Assembly: GCA_964470915.1 (NCBI GenBank) | Contig: CAYYEM010000011.1 | Coordinates: 1-50,630, forward strand | Direction: 5' to 3' | Length of the DNA: 50,630 nt | From: CAYPXN01 sp964470915 | Lineage (GTDB): Bacteria; UBA10199; JADFYH01 | Shown here: piece after piece, positions 1 to 7,907 of the stretch | How positions within the stretch are numbered: position 1 is the stretch's first letter | How the letters are laid out: the number at the start of each line of letters is the position of its first letter | The notes under the pieces: generated by a model | Seen by the model: the letters and a program-made list of their open reading frames with translations, nothing else | What the model was told of the DNA's origin: nothing | The model's database searches: none | Made by a program: the position numbers and the translations under genes

Positions 1-549
1 GAGCTTTATCTTTTAGGAATGGGAATCGTGCCCGAAGGAAAAAAACCGGATGCTGTTCAAAGTCCTACCGAACTCAAACCTTCTTTATGGGTCGTCAAAA
101 AAGAAGGAAATGAGTTTATGAAAATTACGGAATTTGATTTTCAAACCCAAGAAATTAGTGCGGGAGGACTTCAACAAAAAAATCTCAAAGGCATCCCACG
201 AATAAAATCTGCCGATTTGATCGATCTGGATGGAAACGGAATGCCTGAAATCCGCGTAAGTTTTGATACAGCGACAGATCTTGCCGAAGCGATCGGATTC
301 CTGCGCTGGAACGGCAGCGAGCTATCTTGGCTCAAAAGCAAAAACAAAAACGGCTCCGAAAAAATCGCTTTATGGCTTTCCGGCGCTTCTTCTGCAGACT
401 CCCAACAAATTGAAGTGAAAAAAGCAGGTAATACTTACGAAATCATCCAAAAATATGGCCAAGCCAACCCTCAACATCCTGAAAAAGGATTTGAATGGAA
501 AACGACGGTTTGGAAGATGAGGGAGGGAATGCTACAAAATATCCCCTGA
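1..549 (+). CDS. C-terminal part of an unknown protein (5' end outside window)
   Basis: The frame is open from base 1 with no stop, and the first possible ATG (base 19) has no ribosome-binding site in view, so the gene most likely begins upstream of the window. The visible part is about 182 residues, hydrophilic, with no membrane segment. Around residues 65-80 it has an Asp/Gly-rich stretch (DLDGNGMPEIRV) that resembles the Ca-binding turn of FG-GAP/VCBS-type repeats. I do not recognise the family. It ends 11 bases before a pair of palindromes that belong to the next operon. Such single DxDGNG stretches also occur in unrelated secreted proteins, so this gives no firm function. Confidence 0.6.
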   Translation, partial: ELYLLGMGIVPEGKKPDAVQSPTELKPSLWVVKKEGNEFMKITEFDFQTQEISAGGLQQKNLKGIPRIKSADLIDLDGNGMPEIRVSFDTATDLAEAIGFLRWNGSELSWLKSKNKNGSEKIALWLSGASSADSQQIEVKKAGNTYEIIQKYGQANPQHPEKGFEWKTTVWKMREGMLQNIP

Positions 550-559
550 ATCAAGCTGC

Positions 560-595
560 CCGATTTTCGGACTGGGGTGTCCGGAAATCGGACAC
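560..595. promoter_or_regulatory. Tandem palindromes, probable activator (enhancer) sites
   Basis: Two related palindromes stand side by side. The left one (560-572) is centred on CCGATTTTCGG. The right one (577-595) is GTGTCCGGAAATCGGACAC, a perfect 7-bp inverted repeat around a 5-bp spacer. Their centres are about 21 bp apart, two helical turns, as expected for two dimers bound on the same face of DNA. They lie roughly 85-105 bp upstream of the start predicted from the sigma-54-type promoter at 644-659, the usual place for enhancer-binding proteins. The two copies can also pair with each other as a 13-bp stem with one mismatch, but no clear U-run follows, so a terminator reading is less likely. 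Confidence 0.55.
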
Positions 596-643
596 TTTTC
601 TTTCATAAAATCAATCAACCCTTGTTTAAATTGATCTGGACCT

Positions 644-659
644 TGGCATTAGCTTTGCT
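644..659 (+). promoter_or_regulatory. Sigma-54-type (-24/-12) promoter
   Basis: TGGCATTAGCTTTGCT matches the sigma-54 consensus TGGCACG-N4-TTGCW. The GG (645-646) and GC (657-658) dinucleotides have the required spacing. Transcription would start near 670, almost at the ATG at 672, so the first gene would be leaderless or nearly so. The tandem palindromes upstream strengthen the call. Confidence 0.6.
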
Positions 660-671
660 TTACCCCTTAAC

Positions 672-1010
672 ATGTCCTTTTCAGATAAACAGGTAAACAT
701 TGACTTAAAATCAAATATTGATGTAACATCAAAACTAGATCGAAACCAAGCTCGTAAACTCCTCTCGCGAATCTTGAATGAAAGCTCTGACAGCAGAATT
801 TCTTTTAGTAAGCACTGTCGCGAAGAACTCAAAAATGACTACTTAACTACCGTAGATGTTTTCAATGTGCTCAAAGCCGGCTTTATTAAAATAGATCCCG
901 AAGAAGTAAAGGGAACCTATCGTTATCGAGTGGAAACAGCAAAAATTACAGTGGTGGTTACTTTCCCACAACCTGACTGGATTCGATGCATCACCGCTTG
1001 GAGAAAATAA
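672..1010 (+). CDS. DUF4258-like toxin of a type II toxin-antitoxin pair
   Basis: 112-residue protein. The C-terminal 70 residues have the DUF4258 pattern (FSKHCREEL, then a DVFNVLKAG helix, a YRYRVE strand and a VVVTF strand ending in a charged tail), a fold related to RelE/MqsR-type RNases. The first 40 residues are charged and probably form a separate helix. It is followed after 2 bases by a zinc-finger/HTH antitoxin, the usual gene order for MqsR/MqsA-like modules. ATG 672 lies only a few bases after the predicted start of transcription, and no other in-frame start is present before the conserved part. Toxicity is inferred from family and neighbour; the catalytic residues are not clear by eye. 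Confidence 0.7.
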   Translation: MSFSDKQVNIDLKSNIDVTSKLDRNQARKLLSRILNESSDSRISFSKHCREELKNDYLTTVDVFNVLKAGFIKIDPEEVKGTYRYRVETAKITVVVTFPQPDWIRCITAWRK

Positions 1011-1012
1011 AA

Positions 1013-1498
1013 ATGAACTGTCCAACGTGTAAAAGTAAAATGACAAAAAAAAGTGAAACCTACCACTATACTGATTGTGGTTTAAAAAATATTATCTTAA
1101 AAAGAATCGAAGTACTTTCTTGCCCTCATTGTGGCGAAGAAGAAATTGTAATCCCCCACTTGGAACAACTGCATAATCTCATTGCGAAGGTGATCGCCTC
1201 CCAAAAATACCGCCTATTACCTGAAGAAATCCGTTTTCTACGCTCTCATTTGGGATGGTCTGGAGTAGACTTTGCTAAAGCGATTGCGGTCACTCCGGAA
1301 AGTGTATCGCGATGGGAAACAGGAAAAGAACAAATGTCTCTCACTCTCGAAAGATTTTTAAGAACCCTCACCATTTTTCAATTGGGTCCTTTTCGAAATT
1401 ATAAAGAAAACCTGACGGCTTATGGCCTTGAAAAACATAAAAAATCATTTAAGAGAGTTTTTGTGGCAAAAAATAGTGAGTGGAAAGAGGCCGCTTAG
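1013..1498 (+). CDS. MqsA-type antitoxin (YgiT zinc finger plus Xre HTH)
   Basis: 161 residues from ATG 1013, 2 bases after the toxin stop. The N-terminus holds two CxxC pairs (CPTC at residues 3-6 and CPHC near residue 38), the YgiT/MqsA zinc-binding unit. The C-terminal half holds a helix-turn-helix of the Xre/HTH_3 type (FAKAIAVTPESVSRWETG), which in MqsA binds the operator. An in-frame ATG at 986 lies inside the toxin gene and would add nine non-conserved residues, so 1013 is preferred. The protein probably neutralises the upstream toxin and represses its own promoter. The 560-595 palindromes could be its operator instead of sigma-54 activator sites. Confidence 0.8.
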   Translation: MNCPTCKSKMTKKSETYHYTDCGLKNIILKRIEVLSCPHCGEEEIVIPHLEQLHNLIAKVIASQKYRLLPEEIRFLRSHLGWSGVDFAKAIAVTPESVSRWETGKEQMSLTLERFLRTLTIFQLGPFRNYKENLTAYGLEKHKKSFKRVFVAKNSEWKEAA

Positions 1499-1511
1499 TT
1501 TTACAACAAAA

Positions 1512-4500
1512 CTAATGTCCATTTTCCATCATCATTTTTACCACTAAATCAACCGCTTCTTCTCTCGGCACAGCACATCCGATCATGCATGCCTGAATAT
1601 CTTCAAAAAATAGTAGAGCGTTATGATCTTTTCTTTTTTGCCATTTAGGTATCATTCCTTCTCCGAGAAATGATTTTAGATGATTAGAATATCTCACTTC
1701 AAGATTTCCACCCTTTACTTCAATGACGCCTTCCCGAAAACGACTCAGTAGGTTTTGAGTTTCCGGCCCTAAGCTTTCCACAGGCCTATCCCAGCCCCTT
1801 TGAGCCATAATCGCAGAACGGATTTCATTGTTCACAACAGCTCTGAGTTCTGAGTTATCTCCTGCCAACACTTCTGTCATTTGATCATAAAACTTTCTCA
1901 GAGAAAGATTGGGCATACCTGTTAAAGGCAAAGTTCCCGATTCTAAAAAGGGGAAAAGTGGGCTAGTAGAATAAATCTCATATTCATTTTCATTAGGAAT
2001 CTCTCCTGCCCATAATTCAATGACCCTATTTCGAAAACGATTCAGCAAGATTTGAATATGAGGGTGCAGATTGTCTACTGCTTTGTCCCAACCCCGTTGA
2101 ACACGGATGACAGCAGTCACTTCAAAGGCAAGCTGAGAAGCAAGTAAAGCATTGTCCCTTGCAATCCATCTTATCAGTCGATCATAAAAGGCTCTTAAAC
2201 CCAACGTGGTATTGTTTTTTGGCAATTCCCCACTATGCAAAAAAACGCCTTCATAACTTTTCCTCCCAAAAAAATCATCCTGACTCCAAGGATCTTCAAA
2301 TCCATAACGTTCTAAAACAGCTTCTCTAAATCGATTGTGCAAGGCCTGCACCTCTGGCAAAAGTCCTGCTAAAGGCACATTCCATCCCCGTTGTGTTCTC
2401 ACCGCAGCAGTGATCTCTTCTCTTACAATTCTTCTTTGTTCAACATCCTCTCCTGCAATTCTTGTTTCAAGGTCCGCAAAAAAATCTAACAATTTAAAGT
2501 TTCCCGTATTTTTTGAAGGAAGAACTCCTGTTTCTATAAAGTTTCGAAGGGGACCCTGCTCTTTTGTACCGCCTTCCCCTCGAACCGGAATTTCACCTCC
2601 CCATTGATCAATCACCGAATCTGTAAAATGAAGATATAAAACTCGAGTCGCCGCGGGGAGAGCGTCTGCGATTTTATCCCAGCCTCTTTGAGTTCTCACC
2701 GCCGCTCTAATTTTCTTTTGTGTTTGTGTTCGTAACTCCTGATCTTCGCGAGCCATAATACCCAGCATTTGATTATAAAATGCTCGAAGCGTCAGTTTGC
2801 CAGAATTTTTTAATGGTAATTCCCCATTTTCACAAAAACATCTCAACTGACTACTTTTAGTAATATCATCGTAACTAGGACATCCTGCGTATCTCTCAAT
2901 GAGAGCTTCCCGATAACAATCCAAGAGATCTTGGATGGGGGGAGCTAATCCTGGAACTGGCACATCCCAACCCCGTTCAGCCCGAATGGAATCACTCACT
3001 GCTTTTTGTGCACGTTCTCTCAATGAAGGATTTGCAAGTGCAATGGCCGCAATTAACTCATCATAAAATTGTCTAACCGTAATGCGAATATTTTTCTGAA
3101 AAGTCTGGCCTGACTCGAGGTAGGTGATAATAGGACTAAATGGCTTCACAGCCATTGCAGAAATATCTCCATCGTAATATCTCCAAAGAGCCCAGCGACT
3201 CAGTTCAGCTAGCTCTCTCTCTGCAATAGAAAGATTTTCTCCCAGAGGTTTGGCGACATTCATTTCAGCCACTTTATCCTGGGTCCAAGCATCCGCCAAT
3301 CTACTTGAATCATTGATTTGCCGAGCAACGTCGAGAAGTCTATTTGAGCTGGATGGAATTTCTACATCATTCCACCATCGAAATAATTCATCGCTCGGCA
3401 GTCCCATTCGGTAAGCTAATCTTTTTACAGCCTCTGCAGTGGGTAAAAGATCTCTCAAAGCTCTTGAAAGAAAACTCTCGCTTCGGGTGGCTACAAGCGC
3501 ACCTAATTCTTCCACTGTCACATCATCTATATCACGGGCTTCTTCTAAAGAATTTCGCTCTCTATCAGGAGCTACTTCCGGAGTTGCCTTTTGATTTTTT
3601 TCACCCACGTTATAAATCTCTCGAATGGGAATGCTCAAACGATGGCGCCTTAAATTGCCTCCAAAATCAATCACCCAAGTTGTTTTTCGTTCAGGATGAT
3701 TTGGATCGAGCCTCAAAGAACGACCCACCATCTGTACTATTCTGGATCTAGAATTGGTGGTAATATCTAAAATGACCGCTTCAGTTCCTGGATCATCGAA
3801 ACCTTCAGTGGCGATATTCACATTCACCAAGGCATCGTACTCACCACGCTTATAGGCAGCAATCAAATCGCGACGAAGTCGCGAGGCTTTGCTGCCAGAA
3901 GCTTCCACTACTTTTCCATCTTCAAGATACCACACGGTGTCTTCTGTAATTCCAAGTGTTCGAACGCCCTCTTTATTGAGATTTTGTGTGTGATGCTTAA
4001 CACTTCCTATAGAGTCTGTAAAAATGGTGGTCCTTTGGAACTTATCTCTATGATGAAGCCTTTCATAAAAAAACTCGGCCATCCAACGCGACCTATCTTC
4101 TATTTTTGCTCTCCGATAGGCTTCAGCAGGATCCTGCACTCCCTCCACTTGAAGCTGCAATTCAACCCCATGGGGTTCGAGCAAATATCCTTTCCCCAAC
4201 ATCCAACTTAAATCCCTTTCAAACAATAATCCTTCCACTCCAAAGGTTGTATTGAGAGGTTTGCCTGTAAGACGATCCGGGGTGGCGGTGAAACCCATCA
4301 TAAAACGATTCGGGTTCGAAATAATATTGCCCTCTGCATCAAAAAAACCCATTTTGATGAGGGGTTCAAACCAATCATTTCCATGCACATAATGATGCGC
4401 TTCATCGAGGACTACCAAACCAAAATCTTCAAGATTTAAACGCCCCTGCAATACACTTTGCACACTGGCTGAGACTACTTCTCTCAGATGAATGTCATGA

Positions 4501-5525
4501 ATGGGACGAGCATCCACATCAAAATTACCTGCTTGATGAATGCCCACTTTATCTTTGCCAAGCTTCTCAGAGAATTCTCTGCCATTTTGGGTGACAATTT
4601 CATCTCGGTGGCTCAAGACCAAAACTCGTCTTGAAGGATGGCTCCTTCCTTCGTAGGACCAGTCCTCTCGAAGAAAACGTGAGATAAAATCGGAAGCGAT
4701 CACCGTTTTTCCCGTACCAGTAGGCAACACGATGAGACCTCTATCTCGACCTTCTTTAAAAGCTGTAACTCCCGCATCGCTTGCCTCTCTTTGATAAGGA
4801 CGAAGTGACTTCGATGGAGCCACATTACTCATCGAAAGAAGCCCTGGAGAAAAATCAACAGACCTCTCCATCGCAACTCGCTCTAAATTTCTTTCCAAGA
4901 ATTGAACTCGACCCCCCGTAAATACATGTCCCAAAATCATCCCCACACCCATTTGAAGATTCGTCACTTCAGCCGATAGCATCTGTTTCAAAAATCCATC
5001 GTTCGATCGATCTTCCAATCCCACCTGAGAAGCTAAACGATGGCCTGTCACCATTCCCAAATCTTGTGCAGCATGTTGAGCTAAAATATTGCTTCGTCCA
5101 AATTGTCCAAAAATTCTGAGGGTACCAAAATTCACAAAAGAATGCCCTAGGCCATGCGAAATGCCACCTTCACCTCTCCAATGAAATAAATTGGAATTTT
5201 GGGAATACCCTTGAGTGAGCACAGTAAGCGTTCGACTACTCATTTCAAAACCAAGCACTTCGCTAGCCAAACTTGTGACTTGAGCACCCGCATTGATGAG
5301 AAATGAGTTTCTTTGAATGAAAGCAGGAGATAAACTCCGAAAAAGAATATTTCCAAAGCGGGAGGATAAACCACCCACCATCATCGCCATAATTTGTGTG
5401 GGTTCTGAAGCCTGATGAGAAAAATGAGTCAGGAGTGCATCGTTGCTCAGTTGAGCTGTAGAAACGCCAGCGCCTAATAGCAAATTTGAAGCATTGAATA
5501 ACGGGTTTCCGACAATTCTCGACAT
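1512..5525 (-). CDS. Very large SF2 DEAH helicase with C-terminal repeats
   Basis: 1337 residues. Residues about 240-640 form a superfamily 2 helicase of the SSL2/RAD25 type (COG1061): LRPYQREA, Walker A LPTGTGKT (267-274), DEAH (374-377), TAT (413-415), ATEGFDDPG (about 572) and QMVGRSLR (about 598). An N-terminal stretch of about 235 residues, rich in Gly, Ser and hydrophobics, matches nothing I know. From about residue 790 to 1280 there are five units of about 98 residues, each with LESG-LP, LxLRxFYD and QRGWD signatures. The gene stands alone, convergent with the toxin-antitoxin pair and divergent from the ABC exporter. ATG 5525 has no good Shine-Dalgarno sequence, so a later start is possible. 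It may act in DNA repair, defence or restriction-like processing. No nuclease or methylase domain is visible. Confidence 0.85.
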   Translation of the reverse strand: MSRIVGNPLFNASNLLLGAGVSTAQLSNDALLTHFSHQASEPTQIMAMMVGGLSSRFGNILFRSLSPAFIQRNSFLINAGAQVTSLASEVLGFEMSSRTLTVLTQGYSQNSNLFHWRGEGGISHGLGHSFVNFGTLRIFGQFGRSNILAQHAAQDLGMVTGHRLASQVGLEDRSNDGFLKQMLSAEVTNLQMGVGMILGHVFTGGRVQFLERNLERVAMERSVDFSPGLLSMSNVAPSKSLRPYQREASDAGVTAFKEGRDRGLIVLPTGTGKTVIASDFISRFLREDWSYEGRSHPSRRVLVLSHRDEIVTQNGREFSEKLGKDKVGIHQAGNFDVDARPIHDIHLREVVSASVQSVLQGRLNLEDFGLVVLDEAHHYVHGNDWFEPLIKMGFFDAEGNIISNPNRFMMGFTATPDRLTGKPLNTTFGVEGLLFERDLSWMLGKGYLLEPHGVELQLQVEGVQDPAEAYRRAKIEDRSRWMAEFFYERLHHRDKFQRTTIFTDSIGSVKHHTQNLNKEGVRTLGITEDTVWYLEDGKVVEASGSKASRLRRDLIAAYKRGEYDALVNVNIATEGFDDPGTEAVILDITTNSRSRIVQMVGRSLRLDPNHPERKTTWVIDFGGNLRRHRLSIPIREIYNVGEKNQKATPEVAPDRERNSLEEARDIDDVTVEELGALVATRSESFLSRALRDLLPTAEAVKRLAYRMGLPSDELFRWWNDVEIPSSSNRLLDVARQINDSSRLADAWTQDKVAEMNVAKPLGENLSIAERELAELSRWALWRYYDGDISAMAVKPFSPIITYLESGQTFQKNIRITVRQFYDELIAAIALANPSLRERAQKAVSDSIRAERGWDVPVPGLAPPIQDLLDCYREALIERYAGCPSYDDITKSSQLRCFCENGELPLKNSGKLTLRAFYNQMLGIMAREDQELRTQTQKKIRAAVRTQRGWDKIADALPAATRVLYLHFTDSVIDQWGGEIPVRGEGGTKEQGPLRNFIETGVLPSKNTGNFKLLDFFADLETRIAGEDVEQRRIVREEITAAVRTQRGWNVPLAGLLPEVQALHNRFREAVLERYGFEDPWSQDDFFGRKSYEGVFLHSGELPKNNTTLGLRAFYDRLIRWIARDNALLASQLAFEVTAVIRVQRGWDKAVDNLHPHIQILLNRFRNRVIELWAGEIPNENEYEIYSTSPLFPFLESGTLPLTGMPNLSLRKFYDQMTEVLAGDNSELRAVVNNEIRSAIMAQRGWDRPVESLGPETQNLLSRFREGVIEVKGGNLEVRYSNHLKSFLGEGMIPKWQKRKDHNALLFFEDIQACMIGCAVPREEAVDLVVKMMMENGH
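1705..3140 (-). repeat. Five internal protein repeats of about 98 residues
   Basis: Within the helicase gene the motif QRGW[DN] (ERGWD in the first unit) recurs at about bases 2974, 2686, 2390, 2093 and 1793, a period of 288-300 bases. Each unit also has a LESG/ENGELP-type turn, an LTLRAFYDQM-type helix and a LxPxxQxLxxxFRExVIERY-type helix. The DNA copies have diverged, so this is an old protein repeat, not a recent tandem duplication. Borders are approximate. Confidence 0.75.
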
Positions 5526-5565
5526 CTAAAAACATCTCGGGTGCCCGCCCTTTTTGAAGAGTACA

Positions 5566-5593
5566 TTATTCGGTAAAAGCCCATAAATGTTGC
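5566..5593 (-). promoter_or_regulatory. Degenerate sigma-28-like promoter for the helicase
   Basis: Read on the minus strand, GCAACATTT (from 5593) is followed by ACCGAATAA (5574-5566), with 17 nt from AAC to ACCGA. This is the spacing seen at the other promoters of the set, but the -10-like box carries one extra A compared with ACCGATAA. It would start transcription about 35 nt before ATG 5525. Confidence 0.35.
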
Positions 5594-5654
5594 TTCTAAA
5601 CAAAGCTTAATCACTTGTGAAATTTAAGAGAGTTCAATAGAACTCATTTTCACT

Positions 5655-6425
5655 ATGCTCGCCCTCAAAATACAATCTGTCCAAAAATCTTATGGAAGTT
5701 TCGTAGCGCTTCAGGGGCTTGATCTTGAAATTCCTCAGGGAGAATTTTTTGGACTGCTTGGACCCAATGGAGCTGGTAAAACTACCCTCATTGGATCCAT
5801 CATGGGTTTGGTTAAACCCAATTCTGGAAATATTTTTGTATTTGGTAATGCCGTGTGGCCGAATGGTTTGGAAGCCCGGCGCTATTTGGGTTTTTCTCCT
5901 CAAGAAATGAATGTAGATCGTTTTTTTAATGTGCAAAAAACTCTCGAGTTCCAAGCAGGCTTTTATGGCTTTGATAAGAAAACGGCCAAAAACCGATGCG
6001 AAGAAATGCTCAGCCAATTTAATTTAAAAGATAAAGCCAAAGTTCAATTCTATAAACTCTCTGGAGGAATGCAAAGAAGGCTGCTCATCGCTCGAGCCAT
6101 GATGAGCCAACCCAAAATTTTAATTCTGGATGAACCTTCTGCAGGCATTGATGTAGAGCAACGCCATGAACTGTGGAATTATTTGAGAAATCTTAATAAA
6201 GGCGACACGACTATCATTCTCACTACTCACTATATTGATGAAGCTGAAGCCTTATGTGATCGCGTAGCAGTAATTCATCGTGGTTTAATCATTGAAACCG
6301 GCAATCCTCATCAATTAATGAAAAAACATTCAAAGAATTCTTTAGAGGAAGTATTTATCAAACTCACAGGCTCCAAAATTTTTGAAATTGAAAACAAGGA
6401 TGAATCACAAGGAGCCATTCCATGA
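5655..6425 (+). CDS. ABC-2 exporter ATP-binding protein (YadG-like)
   Basis: 256 residues, normal length for an ABC-2 ATPase. Walker A GPNGAGKTT near residue 35, signature LSGGMQRR near residue 137, Walker B ILILDEPSAGID directly after, and the H-loop TTHYIDEAE. The pattern is that of the YadG/NodI/CcmA exporter group. It energises the permease encoded next, whose ATG overlaps this stop codon (ATGA at 6422-6425), so the two are translationally coupled. The substrate is not visible from sequence; relatives export polysaccharides, lipids, drugs or peptides. The start at 5655 is preferred because the conserved strand (LALKIQSVQKSYG) begins at once. Confidence 0.9.
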   Translation: MLALKIQSVQKSYGSFVALQGLDLEIPQGEFFGLLGPNGAGKTTLIGSIMGLVKPNSGNIFVFGNAVWPNGLEARRYLGFSPQEMNVDRFFNVQKTLEFQAGFYGFDKKTAKNRCEEMLSQFNLKDKAKVQFYKLSGGMQRRLLIARAMMSQPKILILDEPSAGIDVEQRHELWNYLRNLNKGDTTIILTTHYIDEAEALCDRVAVIHRGLIIETGNPHQLMKKHSKNSLEEVFIKLTGSKIFEIENKDESQGAIP

Positions 6426-7189
6426 TAAATAAAAACCGTGGCTTCTATACTTTAATTCAACGGGAATGCTACCGCTTTGCTAGGCTCTCCAAGCAAACGA
6501 TATTGCCCCCCATTATTACCACTTTGTTGTTCATTTTTATTTTTGGATTTTCTTTAGGTTCACGCATTCATGAAATCGATGGATTCCGTTACATCATCTT
6601 TATTTTGCCAGGCTTGGCGACCATGGGAGTTGTGACGAATGCTTACGCTAACACCTCCACTTCTCTCTTCATGGCAAAAATGGATCGTTCCGTAGAAAAT
6701 ATTTTGGCGGCACCCATTTCTTATTATCAAATTGCCACAGCGATGATGATTGGGGGTTTAATTCGAGGTATTTTAATTGGAGTGATCACACTGGGAATTT
6801 CGATGTTATGCGTTGACATGCCCCTCGTTCATCCTTTTTGGGCTCTTTTAATTTTAATGCTGAATTCAATTCTCTTTGCTTCGCTGGGAATCATCTCAGG
6901 GCTTTGGAGTGAGTCTTGGGATCAAATTGCCACCTTTACCAACTTCATTATTACCCCCTTTGTGTATTTAGGAGGAGTCTTTTACTCCATTCATATGCTA
7001 CCTCCATTTTGGCAAAAGCTAAGTTTAGCGAATCCAATTTTCTATCTAGTGGATGCCTTACGTTGGTGTGTTTTAGGAAAAGGGGATATTCCCTTTCATT
7101 TCTCACTTATTTTTATCTTAAGTGTAAGTGCTATAACTTATTGGATTTGCTTAACATTATTTAAAAATGGCTATAAATTGATACGCTAA
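6422..7189 (+). CDS. ABC-2 type permease (YadH-like)
   Basis: 255 residues with about six hydrophobic segments. It has the ABC-2 membrane domain pattern: an N-terminal cytoplasmic helix, the FILPGLATMGV segment, the conserved amphipathic region DRSVENILAAPIS, and the C-terminal signature TPFVYLGGVFYSI...LPPFWQKLSLANPIFY. Length and motifs match YadH-type permeases of the inner membrane. It overlaps the ATPase gene by 4 bases and forms a two-gene exporter with it. No third (substrate-binding or periplasmic) gene accompanies the pair. Confidence 0.9.
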   Translation: MINKNRGFYTLIQRECYRFARLSKQTILPPIITTLLFIFIFGFSLGSRIHEIDGFRYIIFILPGLATMGVVTNAYANTSTSLFMAKMDRSVENILAAPISYYQIATAMMIGGLIRGILIGVITLGISMLCVDMPLVHPFWALLILMLNSILFASLGIISGLWSESWDQIATFTNFIITPFVYLGGVFYSIHMLPPFWQKLSLANPIFYLVDALRWCVLGKGDIPFHFSLIFILSVSAITYWICLTLFKNGYKLIR

Positions 7190-7250
7190 AATTTAACAAG
7201 CTTAAACATTTAAGGTATTGAAAATAATAGAAAAATCTAGTCTTCGTCCA

Positions 7251-7277
7251 CAACTTCGCGTATTTTTGTACCGATAA
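7251..7277 (+). promoter_or_regulatory. Sigma-28-like promoter for the metalloprotease
   Basis: CAACTTCG (7251) is followed by ACCGATAA (7270-7277), with 18 nt from AAC to the -10-like box. The -10-like box matches the FliA/WhiG consensus GCCGATAA in 7 of 8 positions. A start of transcription near 7284 would leave almost no leader before ATG 7288, so either the mRNA is leaderless or translation starts at ATG 7333. Confidence 0.5.
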
Positions 7278-7287
7278 TGAGAATAGT

Positions 7288-7721
7288 ATGATTCCACGAG
7301 TTGAAACAGGTTTAGGGAAGTTAAATACTTGGATGCGTAGTGCTAATCCTATCGGCACAGCTTCGCCCAGCACTCCTGAAGTTGCCAAAAAGTCTATTGG
7401 TGAAGTTCCCCCTCAAATTGTCGATGCTGCAAAATACCCTCAACTCTCTGCTCTCCTCACACAATTTGGGATTATCAGTGTTTTGCGCCGAAAGCTTATG
7501 ACACTTTCGGGTCAAGACGGAAAAATTGTACTCGCAAAAAATACTGTAGGTGCTGCAGACAACAAAGGTTTGGTTTATTTGGGAGTAGAGTTTTTACAAG
7601 AGAATATGCAGGATCCTGCTTTCACCTCAATTCTTGCCGGCGTCATGGCTCATGAATGGGGTCACTTAAAGTCTTCTCTCAAAAAATATGGTAATCTCGA
7701 CAAACTTACTTGGGATGAAAT
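7288..7721 (+). CDS. HEXXH metalloprotease-like protein, 3' end in gap
   Basis: About 145 residues are visible before the gap. Near the end stands MAHEWGHLKS, a zinc-protease HEXXH motif in a hydrophobic helix (SILAGVMAHEWGH), as in M48-like and related families. The preceding region (VLAKNTVGAADNKGLVYLGVEFLQ) resembles the strand before the active-site helix in such enzymes. There is no signal peptide or membrane anchor at the N-terminus, unlike most bacterial M48 enzymes. ATG 7288 lies just after a sigma-28-like promoter; ATG 7333 is the alternative start and has a weak GGGAAG upstream. The third zinc ligand and the rest of the protein fall in the assembly gap, so the family is uncertain. 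Confidence 0.6.
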
Positions 7722-7821
7722 NNNNNNNNNNNNNNNNNNNNNNNNNNNNNNNNNNNNNNNNNNNNNNNNNNNNNNNNNNNNNNNNNNNNNNNNNNNNNNN
7801 NNNNNNNNNNNNNNNNNNNNN
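7722..7821. other. Assembly gap (100 N)
   Basis: A run of exactly 100 N, the usual placeholder for a gap of unknown length. It removes the 3' end of the metalloprotease gene and probably the promoter of the TRAP operon. Confidence 0.95.
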
Positions 7822-7907
7822 TTTCTTTTCCATAATTCTATTGCCAAACTCTTTAGCCCTATGATAGTCGCGGCCAAGTTTTCACTTTCTTTTTTCTTTT
7901 GAAATTT

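Noticed and set aside
560..595. The same palindromes read as a terminator of the first gene
   Set aside because: The stem has one mismatch, no clear U-run follows, and the two copies are better explained as repeated operator sites.
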